From: Trichosphaerium sp. ATCC 40318
Taxonomy: Eukaryota > Discosea > Flabellinia > Trichosidae
Reading direction: 5' to 3'
Assembly (NCBI GenBank): GCA_038496445.1
Contig: JALMLS010000255.1
Coordinates: 558,001-622,000, forward strand
Length of the DNA stretch: 64,000 bases
Shown here: one piece after another, positions 23,069 through 35,858 of the stretch
How the letters are laid out: every line of letters starts with the position of its first letter
How positions within the stretch are numbered: the stretch's first letter is position 1
Program-made: the position numbers and the translations under genes
Notes under the pieces: generated by a model
What the model saw: only the letters and a program-made list of their open reading frames with translations
Told to the model about the DNA's origin: nothing
The model's database searches: none

Positions 23069-24494
23069 TTATTTGTATCTATTATATCCTCCTTGTTTCC
23101 TTGCTGGAGCCGATATCTTCTTCAATGGGTGCATTTTAAGCCCAATCATTTCCAAATACTTCGTTGTTTGAGGTTGAACTTTAAAAACATATTCTTTGCC
23201 TTCACCGCCATCTCCACCAGTTGTCTTTGGTCTGACAGTCATAACAAAAGGCTCAGTGATAGCATAAGTACCTTTTTTCGCCAGAACATTCTCTTTCACC
23301 CACCTAGAGTTTTCCTCAAGAAGGGCTTTCTTCAATTGTTTTGGGAATCTTGGATTTGCATTTTCACGCAAAGGAAACAGCTTGTGCGTAGCACGTACAA
23401 TGGATAACCACTCTTCGTCATAATGTAATACCTTAGGTAAATTTGGTACCGAAGGATATACTTGAATAACCTTACAGAAGCGTCGGTTAGGTACAGGCTT
23501 ATCAAGCGCCAAAAATTTTGTTTCTTTGACAGGTTCATCATCATTTGATTTGGGTGTTTGCCTTTGCCCTTTTCTACCCCTTACAGGTCTCTTTGTATGC
23601 TTCACTGTAGCTTCAAAGTGAACATGCATATGACCAGAACACCATCACGTTGGTTTAAGGTCTTTTAAGAGTTTCAGGTACCCACGAAATCCAAGAGCGT
23701 CTTGTTTGTTTGCATCTTTTTCAAACCATGGTTTTGTACGAAATAGCTTCTCAGCGTCACCGTAGGTGAAGATACTACCCGGCCAGTCGTGTGACATTAT
23801 AATATCAAGATGACCACGTACTTGAGACAGCTTAAAAAGCTCATACTGCCGAACATGGAAAGCGCTTTTTTTTTCTGCAAAAGTGTACGGTGGAAGCTCA
23901 AAATGGCCTTTCTGGAAGTCGTAACCCTTCCAAATACCGCTAAACCCTCCAATACGCACTCCTCCAAAGTTTAGAACGCCTGAATAGCCCATGAAATAAA
24001 TATTAGGCGCAGCGTATCCTCCATAGTAGATTTCGCGCAAGTGGTTGCTTGCCTAGCGAAAGTAAGCATTTGTGATGATTTTGGACGCTTTTTAACGTAC
24101 TTCATGGTTGCCACCGATAAAAACAGTTGGAATAGGCGCTACAAGTTCTCCGTTGTAGTATTTGTAGAAATCTTTAAAGATGTGGTATTTTGCTGGTCCT
24201 GAAAGACATTCTAGGTCGTAATCGCATCGAACAGCCTCAAAATCGCCACAACAAAGGACGAGATCAACTTTGTAATCATTTTGCTAATTACTTGTTGTAA
24301 GGTAAAGGTAACATGCTTATATGCGTTCAAACCTCCTCATAGTGCTTAACTTGCTCGTATATTCTATCTAACTGTCCATGAGAACAGCCAATAACAGCAA
24401 TATTGAGTGGTTCTGCTTTGGTTTCTTTTTCTTCCTCTTTAGGTTCCATCGCAGCAGTTATTTGAGTAATTGAAACGAACGTCAATGCTACCAT
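23069..24494 (-). CDS. DBR1: RNA lariat debranching enzyme with an in-frame TGA
   Basis: Metallophosphoesterase that opens the 2'-5' branch of excised intron lariats in the nucleus. Motifs in order: [45 protein letters not shown] (across an intron), [52 protein letters not shown], and the C-terminal metal-site segment [10 protein letters not shown] with the DBR1 tail [19 protein letters not shown]. Between LKDLKPT and [10 protein letters not shown], in the same frame and with no plausible intron, is TGA (23645-23647). Animal DBR1 reads KPTYWFSAHLHVKF here, so the stop replaces an aromatic residue before the GHxH metal ligands. Truncation there would remove the last metal ligands. Start is 24494, or in-frame 24449. 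Two introns lie upstream. Confidence 0.88.
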
Positions 24495-24613
24495 TCACCG
24501 AAGCAATTTACTTCGTCATCACCATTACCTAAATTTTCTTGTTTTCTGAACTCAAGCACAACACCGTGTATCCTTTCTTTGTCGTGTGCCACTATGACTC
24601 TTGCAACATACAA

Positions 24614-24799
24614 ATGGAAGATCCAGATTTACGAAGAAAGGCATTTGAGTCTGGATCTTTGCTGTGGGCAGTGCAACATTTACTAAGCTCTGCTTCTCTG
24701 GACTATTTATTGTGTCCTTTCTATGGTGTAAAAGAAGCACCTTTGCCCCACGTGTTTGTTTACAACTTAACTTTATTATGGTCATCTCTTGAATGGTAA
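24614..24799 (+). CDS. Short ORF of unknown function
   Basis: An ATG at 24614 opens 61 codons (MEDPDLRRKAFESGSLLW...) ending in TAA. The product is partly hydrophobic and ends LLWSSLEW. It lies between the divergent DBR1 start and the convergent end of the RhoGEF gene. I recognise no family and see no clear upstream exon. It may be a small gene or chance. Confidence 0.25.
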   Translation: MEDPDLRRKAFESGSLLWAVQHLLSSASLDYLLCPFYGVKEAPLPHVFVYNLTLLWSSLEW

Positions 24800-24876
24800 C
24801 AAAACAATTTGAGGCACGAGAAAATTCATGTGTTTTAATCTTGCTTACATAGCTTTTTTCAATTTTTAAAAATGAA

Positions 24877-27800
24877 CTACTCAGCCAACACTTTATTGTT
24901 CTTTGGCTCACCATTATCGTAAAGCATATCATGCCAACCTAAAAGTAGTTAAAGGATGTAAATACGACACTAATGGAAACAGACTAAGCAAAGGCTTCAA
25001 CATGTCAAAAAGAATACATGGCTTGATTTGAAATCAATGGACAAGTTACGTAAATAGGTCGTATCTATTGCCTCGCTTAAATGATATCATCCTGCACGGA
25101 CTCAAATTGAATTTCTACTTGGTATTGTATTCTTACATGCGTGCGTTCGATGACGCGAAAGAGAAACGAAGGAAGAGTTATTGACTTCTTTTTTTTTGTA
25201 CAATTTGTTTTTTAAAATTACGTTGTGTATGATAGCTGGTTTTTAAGTCTATGTGCTCGCTGGAGTTGAAAATTTTTCATTTGTTTCTTTATACTCTGTA
25301 GCCATGACTATATTATAAAGTCAGTTGATGTCATTAATAATAAAGAGAGGCGTGATTTCGAAAAAAAGTGAATTTGTTAGTTTTATACCTCTTTTGAGTC
25401 GTTTGACTCGCATTGTATAAGCATTGTAGAGCTTGACGTTAGTTCCATTATTTCGAATAAATTTACAGCAGATTTATCTATAAATTACTATGTCAGTTGA
25501 AAACCATAAAAAAGAAAAGTTGTAATCTCTAATTAACGAACCTTCTTTATCTGCACAGTTCACTACAGATATCTCTTTTAACATCCATTTCTTTTTCCAC
25601 ATGTATTTTTTGTTAAATTGCTATCGTGCGTATTAGTACAACCATTAATGGACAACGAAACGAGGAAAAAAATAAGAATAATTTTGCTTCATTGTTGTGT
25701 TTTTTTTGTTGCCTAAGCAGGAACTGTCGTGAAGATGAAAAAATTAATTTGTGTTATAAGTACGTTACGAAGCATCTTCTTTGAGCTTGGAATGAGTTTT
25801 CTCTTTGTTAGAACCAACAACATATCAGTAAATAAATACACTCGAATTTTTTTAAGTTTCTGCTCCAATACTTCACTCTGTTTTAATCATTTTTAGCATA
25901 CGTCTACCACATAACACTCAAAAGATTTTATATCCAAAAAAATATACACATACCGCATCACCCTCTTTTATCAACCTTCGGTTTCTTTGAACCAAATTAA
26001 GCTCTGATCCGTTATAAATGTTTAGTTGAAGATCTGCTAATTTTTTCATGCAAATCTCTGAGAAACTCTCCGCTTGTTCATTAACCTTATCAATAAATCT
26101 ATTCATAGTTTGTAAGTTAGCAAATGATAATATTATAGCTTATATCACATGTTTCAAAAACGCACGTGACAGCCTCGTCGATGAGTTTAATTGCTCTTCC
26201 AAGATTTGTATGTTCAGAATGAGATTGAGTAGTGTGTTGATGGAGTTGCTAAAAATCGATAAGCCTTTTGATGTTTAAAACTAATTGCGTTTATTATACC
26301 CGTAGTAGTAAGCTATATCTACCTATAACATAAATGCAGTTAGATTTTTTTCGAAGCATAATACATAATTACTAGTAAAACGCAAAGGGAAAACAAAACA
26401 AAACAATTGAAATCACTATTTTGTTAGCAAACAAGAAGCTTTTTTCTAATGCGTACATATTCGTTGTATCGGCTTTATAAGCATTGCTGAAAATTCCAGG
26501 TTTTTACATGCCGGATCTTGGAGGAAAGTCTAGAAAACACAAGGCATCAGACATGTTGTTTTGGCATAACATTAACTTACCGTCATGTATGTTTTAAATT
26601 CTCTGTTGCTCTGATACAAACTATCCGCCATTGCTTTTGATAATGTCTTCATACTACAATACTCTGTGTATACTTTCAAATAACCAGCCTACAAACAGAA
26701 TGCTTAGAGAAAGAGAAGAAAAAAACTACAAAAAAAACTAAACATACAAAATCAGAAAAAATGTCACCAACAACCATATACGCAAGTGACTTTACTGGTC
26801 CCCATTTCATGGCTGCTTCTTCATGTCTCATATTCAAAGGTTGGTATAGATGTACATTATTCGTGCGGGCAATAGCCTTCATGTTACACGTTAGCATAAG
26901 CCAGTCTCGAAGAAGAAAAGGTTAAAGATTACAAACCTTTATATTTCCAAACAACACTCTATGTTCTTCTTTAGATACAATACCTTGCTCAAGCATAGGG
27001 TTCATGAATAGCTGTATTAAAGTTATGTCCAAAAATCGTAAAAAATATTATTTTCAAAAAACCACGTGCGTCAATGAGTGTATTCAGGTCATCTTTGTAG
27101 TCGCTTTCTGTTTTCATAATTTCTGCCATTATATTCCCTTCAAAAATATTAATCTGTGATGCGGTTACAAGTATTTACCTCTCTTGGCGCTGTGGTGTGG
27201 TAAAGCAGGTGAATTCTGATCATTTGCACCATCCATAAGTTTAGATACGTGCTGTAAAGAAAGAGAAGTTAAAAACAATTGAAAAACTGATTCCGCTTTT
27301 TCGAAAGAAAAAAAAAACACAAAACAACACAAAAATCACGCTTTCTTTCGGAAGTAATTTTACGAAATGATTCATTGTGTTGTTTAGAAATTATTTCATA
27401 TAATAGTGTACCATTGATTGTGCGCGTTTATGATTTTTTCCAAATCCGGTTGACAAATTTCGATTAAGGTTAACAGGTGGAGTGGACTCAACAAAACCGA
27501 TTCTTGTTCTTCTATCATAAAGAGATGACTCTGATGCTGATTTTTCATGTTCTCTCGTCTTAAATGGAGTAGGTGGAGATGAAGGCGGTGTATATTTCGG
27601 CGGTGAAGAGTGTAGAGAAGTTCCTAAACGTCTGTTCACTTTTGGCTTGGGAGGGACTTTAGGTGGAGGACTTGGTTTACTCCTCCTCAGAATTCTATTT
27701 GGAGGAGCAGGTGTTGAGACTGCACGCTTTCCTCTCAGCTTTCTACAATAAATTAAGAAAATGTATTGAACACAAAAGGAAGTAAGTACAGTCGAAGCGT

Positions 27801-28411
27801 AATGAAAAATACATAAAAAAAATCGAGTGAACTTCACGTGTTGTTTTTACTGCAAATAAACCTTGTGGGGTCGCATAGATTTTTTTTTTAAGTGTTCCTA
27901 AGGCAAACACACAATCTTACACGTAGAAATATTTATGTGTTCAAATCAGATCACTCTTATAAGATTCAATTTCGTGGCTCTGAATTTTTGTTCTTTTTGG
28001 TTTTTTTTTTTGAAAATCACGTGATCTTACCTTGTTGCTGGAGAAAGACGATGTATTGGCGGTTGTTTTGGTTTCGGTGGATCAATTAAAGGCTTTTTCG
28101 GCGCATGGCCGTTTTCATGGTGCTCCGACAATGATGTCCCAGGGTTTAATTGCTTAAGTAATGAAGCTACATCACTACGGAGCTCCGAAAGAACGCGTGA
28201 TGTTGTCGTTTTATAATCCTCAAATTCTTTCTTTAATGCTATCAATTGGCTTTGGTTGTCTTGTATCACCTACATAAAAATACTGCGTTGAGGATATGAA
28301 TTGGGCAATTAAGAACATAAAAACAAAAAAGATGTGTTGCCATCCTTCTAGTTGTAGTTAATTGTTATGTACCGAAAAATTTGATTCTGGCGTCGCAAAG
28401 GCTTTGTACAT
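24877..28411 (-). CDS. Rho guanine-nucleotide exchange factor (DH-PH)
   Basis: Activates Rho GTPases by GDP release. The start ATG at 28411 (MYKAFATPESNFS) leads into a coiled-coil-like stretch (QSQLIALKKEFEDYKTTTSR), then a Pro-rich, basic low-complexity linker (KPSPPPKVPPKPK, PPKYTPPSSPPTPFK) with SH3-ligand-like PxxP. The DH domain follows: IMAEIMKTESDYKDDL (CR1), VSKEEHRVLFGNIK, YTEYCSMKTLSKAMADSLYQ, LEFSAMLIKPIQRI (CR3), RYSLLLR and HTNLGRAIKLIDEAV. A PH domain starts at LIKEGDA and contains VYLFTDMLLVLTKRK near 25830. The last exon ends NKVLAE-TAG. About 15 exons. Exons between 25600 and 24960 were not all resolved. A natural candidate partner is the Rho GTPase at 11183, though specificity cannot be read. 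Confidence 0.8.
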
Positions 28412-28659
28412 TATGCTTAATACTCACGTTTCTCCAACAGGTATTGTAAAATCCCCCAAAAAATACGTAAGCTGTACAGTATACTACCTGTTCTCTTTTG
28501 TTTTAATAAAGTAAAAAGCAATAGTGCTTATCTAATGGTAGAGATTAATCACTTTGAAAAAAAAAAAAAAACCCAAAAATTCTCACGTGCGAAAGAAATT
28601 TCGTTGACACTCTTACTTGTTACGTTACATCAATTTGTATCAAACAATGGTATAAGACT
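28412..28659. promoter_or_regulatory. Divergent spacer between RhoGEF and PP2C genes
   Basis: Two genes start outward from this 248-bp stretch. It carries an A-run of about 13 at 28557-28571 and a CACGTG at 28585. These are the only visible elements. Confidence 0.35.
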
Positions 28660-30774
28660 ATGACAAGCAAGCTAATAAAGAAAAGTAGCAACTTAGTAAC
28701 GCGATTACACGATGCCAAACGTCAGAAAGTTGATAACGAGGTAGTGGCTATCGACAAAACAAGGCATCGTCAACATACGTATGCTACGTAGGTATAGCGC
28801 ACAAGCCGAAATCAACCAAGCCCTCACAAGACAAAGCACGATATCAAAAACCTGCGTAGCGCTTTTTTCTATTTACTCGCGTAGACGCTCCAAGTAACTC
28901 ATACTTCGGAGAAAGGCGTATGGGACACTTTTAATCGACGAAGTCAATTGTTGTCAATAACGATAATAAACAAAAGCCGGCTTTACGTACCTTGCATTAA
29001 CTCCTGCATGATAGCGTAGTTCCGACTGTCTGAATGTGTAAGAATACACCGTATTTAGCAAATTCTAACGTATTTAGCTCTACGGAGAAGTAACACTAAG
29101 AAGAAGACTATACATTCCTTTGTAAAGACTCACGTAGATTTAAAAAACGCATCGTACGCCTTTATTTGCGAAAACGCAAGCCGCTTTTTGTTTTTTTGAT
29201 TATTATGCACAAAACACAATACTAACGGTTTTATAAGGTCTGATATTGATTATGGATACCATCAAGTGTTTCATCCAGGGAAGCCAGACGCCGGTGAAGA
29301 CACCTTTTTCATTAACGCCCAATATAGAGCTATAGCTGTGTTTGATGGTACGTATAACGTTATTTTTAATATTTAAACCTCTTGTTTCTCCATTTTGCAA
29401 TCAATTTGACTGTTTTGCTTTTAAAACCACGGTACAATCTCCGTGATGTTATACAATACCCAAGCGATACCGTTTGGAGGTTATATACAAACTCGACGCT
29501 AATACAAAGCGTACCCGGCCAAAAATACATTGAGCCACTTAATTTTATTTGTATATTCTCTTTATACGGACAACGATCAAATTTACTCTCGTTGATACCT
29601 CTAATTCAATCAAAGAGTTGTAGTTCCTTCTTTTTTTTGAAATATCTGTTGTTTCTCCTTGTATTATCACTAAAACACCTCTAGGTATTGGTGAATGGCG
29701 TAGGCGTGGTATAGACGCAAGAGCTTACCCTCTAAAGCTATGTGATACAGCGCTAGAAGCTGTTCAAGATAATGAGCGTGATCCACTTGAAATAATGTCT
29801 ATTGCTTGCAATGGGAGTAAAGGTATCGATGGTACAAGTACTGCATGTGTTGGCGTATTCGAAGGAAATGAGTTCAAGGCAGCAAACTTGGGTGATTCTG
29901 CTTTTGTCGTTATTCGTGATTTTTCACTTCATTTGCGATCAAAGTCTCAACAGGTACTTACTTAGACACCTTTTTGCCCACGGCCAAGATTTTCCTTTGT
30001 TTTCACAGAAACACGTCAACGTTCCTTTTGGGATTTTTGGCAGTTCCTTTTTTCGTAATTTCGTATTTATACACGTGTGAGGTGTCATCACTGATTTTGC
30101 TCGTTTTTACAAAAAAATCAGAATATTACAAAAATCATTTGCTACAACGCGTGTGGACGTCTTAATTTTGCTCAAGTTTTGCCTACATTTTGTTGCAAAA
30201 CTTCAGGATTTTATTTTGGAAGTAACTAGTTCCTAGTCGTCACTTTAGTGTTTTTTTGACTCATTTTTTTTGTTTTAGATTAAGTTTAATGTACCGTATC
30301 AAATGGGTAGCACATCTAATATTGTACCGTGGGAAAAAGCGGATACGTATAAGACAACAATAGAAATTGGTGATGTTATCGTTATGGGTAGTGACGGCCT
30401 TTTTGATAACTTGTTTATTGAGGATATAATCAAAGTCATAAAAAAAGTGCGTCAGATATCCACAGAATTAACTTTGCTTCACGGCCTCATTTGATGACCT
30501 TTCAATTTATTGATACTATTGGTATTCTATCTAACAATGGTTTTTGTAGAATTGGGATAGCTCAGCGCAGAAAATGTCAAAAGCAATGGGCCATAAAGCG
30601 TTTGTAAAGTCTAAAAACAGAAAAATCAAGACACCTTTTTCAGAAGAAGCAAAAGCTAGCGAATATGATTGGCCTGGTGGTGGTAAGATGGATGATATTA
30701 CATTAGTGATTGCACGTGTAAAATCGTTACCACCAGCACCAGATATGACACGTTCACCATCATTAGACCTGTAA
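28660..30774 (+). CDS. PP2C-family protein phosphatase (PTC7-like)
   Basis: Mn/Mg-dependent Ser/Thr phosphatase resembling PTC7/PPTC7. Core exons give GKPDAGEDTFFINAQYRAIAVFDG (metal ligands in GEDTFF and VFDG), DGTSTACVGVFEGNEFKAANLGDSAFVVIRD, NVPYQMGSTSN, IGDVIVMGSDGLFDNL and GGGKMDDITLVIARV; these Asp-bearing motifs are the expected catalytic set. The tail is Ser/Pro-rich (PPAPDMTRSPSLDL-TAA). The first exon (28660-28787, MTSKLIKKSSNLVTRLHDAK) is inferred: its phase fits the next exon at 29238, whose acceptor follows TACTAAC, but the intron would be 450 nt, far longer than its neighbours. The basic, Ser-rich start could be a mitochondrial presequence, as in PTC7. Confidence 0.82.
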
Positions 30775-31089
30775 AAAGGAAGAAAAAAAAGGATTTCAAA
30801 AAAAAAAAGAAAAAAAACCGAAAAAAACCTTTTTTTTGTATCATTAATAAATTATATGAAGAACTAATAACACTCCTGTTGCTGCCCACTCGGCGTTTTT
30901 TAAAACTGAAGAACAACATTCCAGAAGGTGTTGCACTAAGAAATCTTCAGCTGTCGTATATGCAAAGAGTATAAAACCATTTATTGCTTTTTACTGAGAA
31001 AATGACATTTTTAGACAATTTACACGTCTTAGTCCCCATTTACGTAAGAGCAATGGATATCACCAAAAGGTAAAACTCAATTATATTAC

Positions 31090-34000
31090 TCAGTTCACAA
31101 GATGGGTTCTGAGATAATTTGTAATGTAAGTGAGGTAATGTTTTTTTGCACCTAAAAAAACAAGTATTAGCAAAAAAAAACAAATAAGGGAAGACTCGCT
31201 ATCTCGAGTAGTAAGGGATTACAATACTTAAATAACATACCAAATTTAGCTAGTGCATGTGCTCTGTTCGCATAGTATACAGAATCATACTGAACACCAG
31301 CAGCTACCAAAGAGACATTCAATTGCGCCGAGTTTTGGAAATGTACATTATCATCACCAGTACCATGTATCACCAAAAGCTTTGTCTTGATGTTCGATAC
31401 CTTATCTAATATAGAGCTATCGTTATATCCATCAAGATTTTGTGAAGGTGTGAGCATAAAACGTTCAGTATAAGCAGTATCTAATGATTCAGTATCAGCA
31501 ACATTGGATAACACAAAAACCACTAGTTGTACCATAGTAACGCCAATCTGTAACTGGTGCTACTGATACACCAACACGGAATGTTTCAGATCCTTCAGGA
31601 ACAATAAGACATGCTAGAGTAAGCAATCCACCAAAACTATGGCCTCTGATAGCCATACGATTTGCATCAATCTCTTTTCTTTGACCAATCAATTTAGCAG
31701 CTGCTATTTGATCAAGAGCTTCTTTGACACCCAGTTTAAGACTAATCACTTTGTTAATCATATCTTGTTTTTTGGCCTTGTGAGGTTATAAACGTACTAT
31801 GTCTCTTGCATGAATTTAATGCCTCTACCACCAGTACCAATATTGTCAATTATAGCAACAACTATGTTAAGCGTAGTTGAGAGATAATCATCATATCCAA
31901 GACCATAGCACGTGTTCACACGTTGAGAATCAGGTCCACCATAACTAGGAGAAAGCGATTAATTATAGAAGAGTCATGCTATGGTGTTTATTTTTTTTAA
32001 AAAGAGACGCACGGTGATAGTAAGAGAGGGTATTCTGATTCTTTTGTTTTGTCAAAACCAGGAGGATAAAGGAACTTGACGTTAAGTGTATGTCCATTCA
32101 CTTCAATCGTAGTTATCTCAGAAGAAGGTAACTCAAAGCCTTGAATAAGAGATTAATAAATAAAAAACCCTCATGACTCATTACTAAGCAATCAAAAAAA
32201 ATCACGTGTCTGAAAAAGATTTTGTTACCTTCTAACTTTTTAGCAAGTTCTGCATTGTCTTCAAGGACATGCTCAAACGAATAATCTTTTGTAGATTTTA
32301 TCACTTGACGTGGTACATTAGGTCCACTATAAGTTAGTATATAGTACAGACCAACAGGTGAGAAGTTTACACGGTAGTAAGCTAAAAGAAAAATCAGGCA
32401 AGAAAATTCAACAGATCTAAAAAGTTTCTTGTACCTTTATCTCCGTCAACATTTGAGAGTGATACACGCTTAACTTCAAGAGTATCAATGTTTACAATAC
32501 ATACATGATTCTCAACAGATGAAGCATGAGTACTTGTGAAGTACATCTCCTTGGATTCCGGAATGTATTTCAGGATATCGCGGATATCCCAATCACCTTT
32601 TTGGTAAGTTAAAGTTGCTTTTCTTGAAAAGTTATACCTTCAGTAAGGAATTTAACAAATCCAGACTCTCTGTTATATAGTGCTATATGTAGGTGGCCGT
32701 TATTATCTCCCATTGACACAAACCGATCACAATCAAGCCAGATTGGTTCACTCTTTAAAAAAGAACAGTTAAAATAACTGATGGACATAATAATGAATTT
32801 AGTGGCTTACTCCAAGAGCCCACCCAGTCTTGGCTTTCCAAGTGAGAACATTACTTATTGTAGCGCCTTTAGTAGCATCGGCAACAATTAACCTTTCTTC
32901 AGTTTGATCTCTATTGCGAACACTACAAAGACATAAATAAATAACTTGAAGAACAAAAGTTTAGGCAAGCTTACCTTATGCCAAGGTACTGAGACTTTGA
33001 GTCAGGAACCCACGTAATGGCATACAACCACCTATTAGATTCTTCTTCAAATGGAATAACCTTTACAAGAACTATTAAACAAACACTGAAAATAATATTT
33101 AGCAATAAACCTTACCATATCATTTGTTGTTTTATCTTTAAGATCGTAAACCTTGACCTGAACAAGAGGGTTTGGTGTACCGACCTTAGGGTAAGGAATG
33201 ACCATTTGGGAAGGATAAAGGTTATCCTTAGGATCATGATATACTGGTATGGATATACGTTGTACAAGCTTAACAAAATGTTGTCAGTTGCAATGCCTAA
33301 TTCAATTATCACTTTTTTTACGTACACGTTCATCAGAGCGCTTGTATGCTATTTTTGTTCCCTCTGGGGACCACCATAATGCAACAGGACTACTAGTTAC
33401 ATCTTCTTCGTATACCCAAGTTTGTACACCATTATAGATTTCATTAATGACACCGTCAGTAGTAACTGTTACTGGATCACATTGAGGCACAATGCTTCTG
33501 TAGTAAATATTGTTATCCTTCACATACGCCTACAACCAATGTTAAATATCTCTTAAGTGATTAGCCATATATAACGCATACAATAGAGTGTCCTACAGGA
33601 TTCCATACGGCATTTTGAACCTTATCAGTACCAGACAAAGCAAAAGTTTCCCTTTTAGTTTTTTTTTGTTAATATTATTTCAAAACCAGAAGACTTACTT
33701 TGTGGCAATGTTGTACACCACATAAACAGCTTTAAAAGAGTGTCTCCATATCTAGAAAGTAGTGTAAGTCACGTGACTATCATTAACACGCTATATATAG
33801 TGCACCTTTTCACGCTTTGTAGCGAAGAGGACATGAGATTGGTCAGGAGAAAACCAGTAAGAAAAATACTTGACTTGTTCTCCGTTCTAAGTAGAAATTA
33901 GTTGTCAGAGCTGGATTAGGCACTATTGGCGCGTGTTGACGCCATAGAATGATGATTGAAGAGTTTCAAAAAGCGGTTTGTTGAATGGGAAACACAAAAA

Positions 34001-34272
34001 TAGGAGATTGTACCAGTTTAATGTCTGATTTGTTAAATAGAGGTGTTTTATCGCCAGTTTTTGGATCTAGAGAGCTTACTATGCCAGTTTTGTCATCGGC
34101 TGTAGAAAGAGTGCCTAAGAGCTATTAATAATATTTTGACGCGTAATATACCATTTGGAAGCCATTTGGTAGTCGTAGACTCAGGAGAGAGCGTGCGATC
34201 AAACATGTTTTCAAAGCTAAACTGTTTGCGTTCAGCAGTCTCACTCGCTGGTGCTTTAGATGTTTCAGCCAT
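31090..34272 (-). CDS. Dipeptidyl-peptidase IV-like serine peptidase (S9B)
   Basis: Cleaves X-Pro or X-Ala dipeptides from N-termini. The start at 34272 (MAETSKAPASETAERK) lacks a signal anchor, pointing to a cytosolic enzyme like DPP8/9 rather than membrane DPP IV. Exons from 34200 to 32150 build the eight-bladed propeller, including DPIRN/YHDPKDN- and VDGDKAY-like segments. The alpha/beta-hydrolase domain has the nucleophile GHSFGGLLTLA (31640-31660; DPP IV usually has GWSYGG), VAPVTDWRYYGT, YTERFMLTP, the Asp motif VIHGTGDDNVHFQ, and His in YYANRAHALAKFG, with the end exon GAKKHYLTYITNYLRTHLVN-TGA. All three catalytic residues are therefore present. About 18 exons, near 780 residues, normal for the family. 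Confidence 0.9.
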
Positions 34273-34452
34273 GATTCCTACTATTTAATGCTAAACGAAC
34301 TTCGAAAGTTGTGAAAAACTTCAAAGTCGCCTAAAGTCAGTTTAAACTCAACTACATTTGTACAATGAATGTGAGTGTACACCACGATACTTTCTAAGGA
34401 CAACTAAGTGACTAGTGAAGTTATTTATTTTCAAGAGGCAAGCTTGTTATTT

Positions 34453-35418
<966 letters not shown>

Positions 35419-35858
35419 TGTGTTTGCCTGGAAATGAACTTAAGCAGTTTAAGTTTACTGACTTGTAAAACAGTTGGTAACGGCGGGATTGCAGCAACTT
35501 CTCCTCAACGCATTCTTTTTTACGCACAACAGTACGTGGAAACTACTCTAAATAAAATTTTCGATGACATGTGAACCATGACCTTCGTCTTGGTATCCTT
35601 GGAGCGTTTAGCGTGTTTGGCGGGTCATTTGGTAATTTTTGTTGTAACGAACAAGTAATTCCAAGTAACAGCTCTACAATATGTTTTATCTGCTTTTACA
35701 ACACAAACGCTACCATGTCTCACCACTCCATTTGAATTTTCGAAGCGAATTCGGTTCGATACCCGCTAAATGAGTGTTTGTATTCTTTCTAAAGCACTAA
35801 AGAACTATTTTGTGATGTTCATTCGCTCATTCTGCCATTAGATTAAAAAGTGACATTA
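35419..35858. other. Intergenic, nothing recognised
   Basis: About 440 bp between divergently transcribed UMP-CMP kinase (-) and the propeller gene (+), so it should hold both promoters. GGTTCGATACC at 35753-35763 looks like a tRNA B box, but no tRNA fold surrounds it. Confidence 0.35.

Noticed and set aside
24552-24932. 126-codon minus-strand frame
   Set aside because: Overlaps the RhoGEF last exon in a different frame and has no splice structure or homology that I recognise.
35740-35770. tRNA B-box-like GGTTCGATACC
   Set aside because: No acceptor, D or anticodon stems can be drawn around it.
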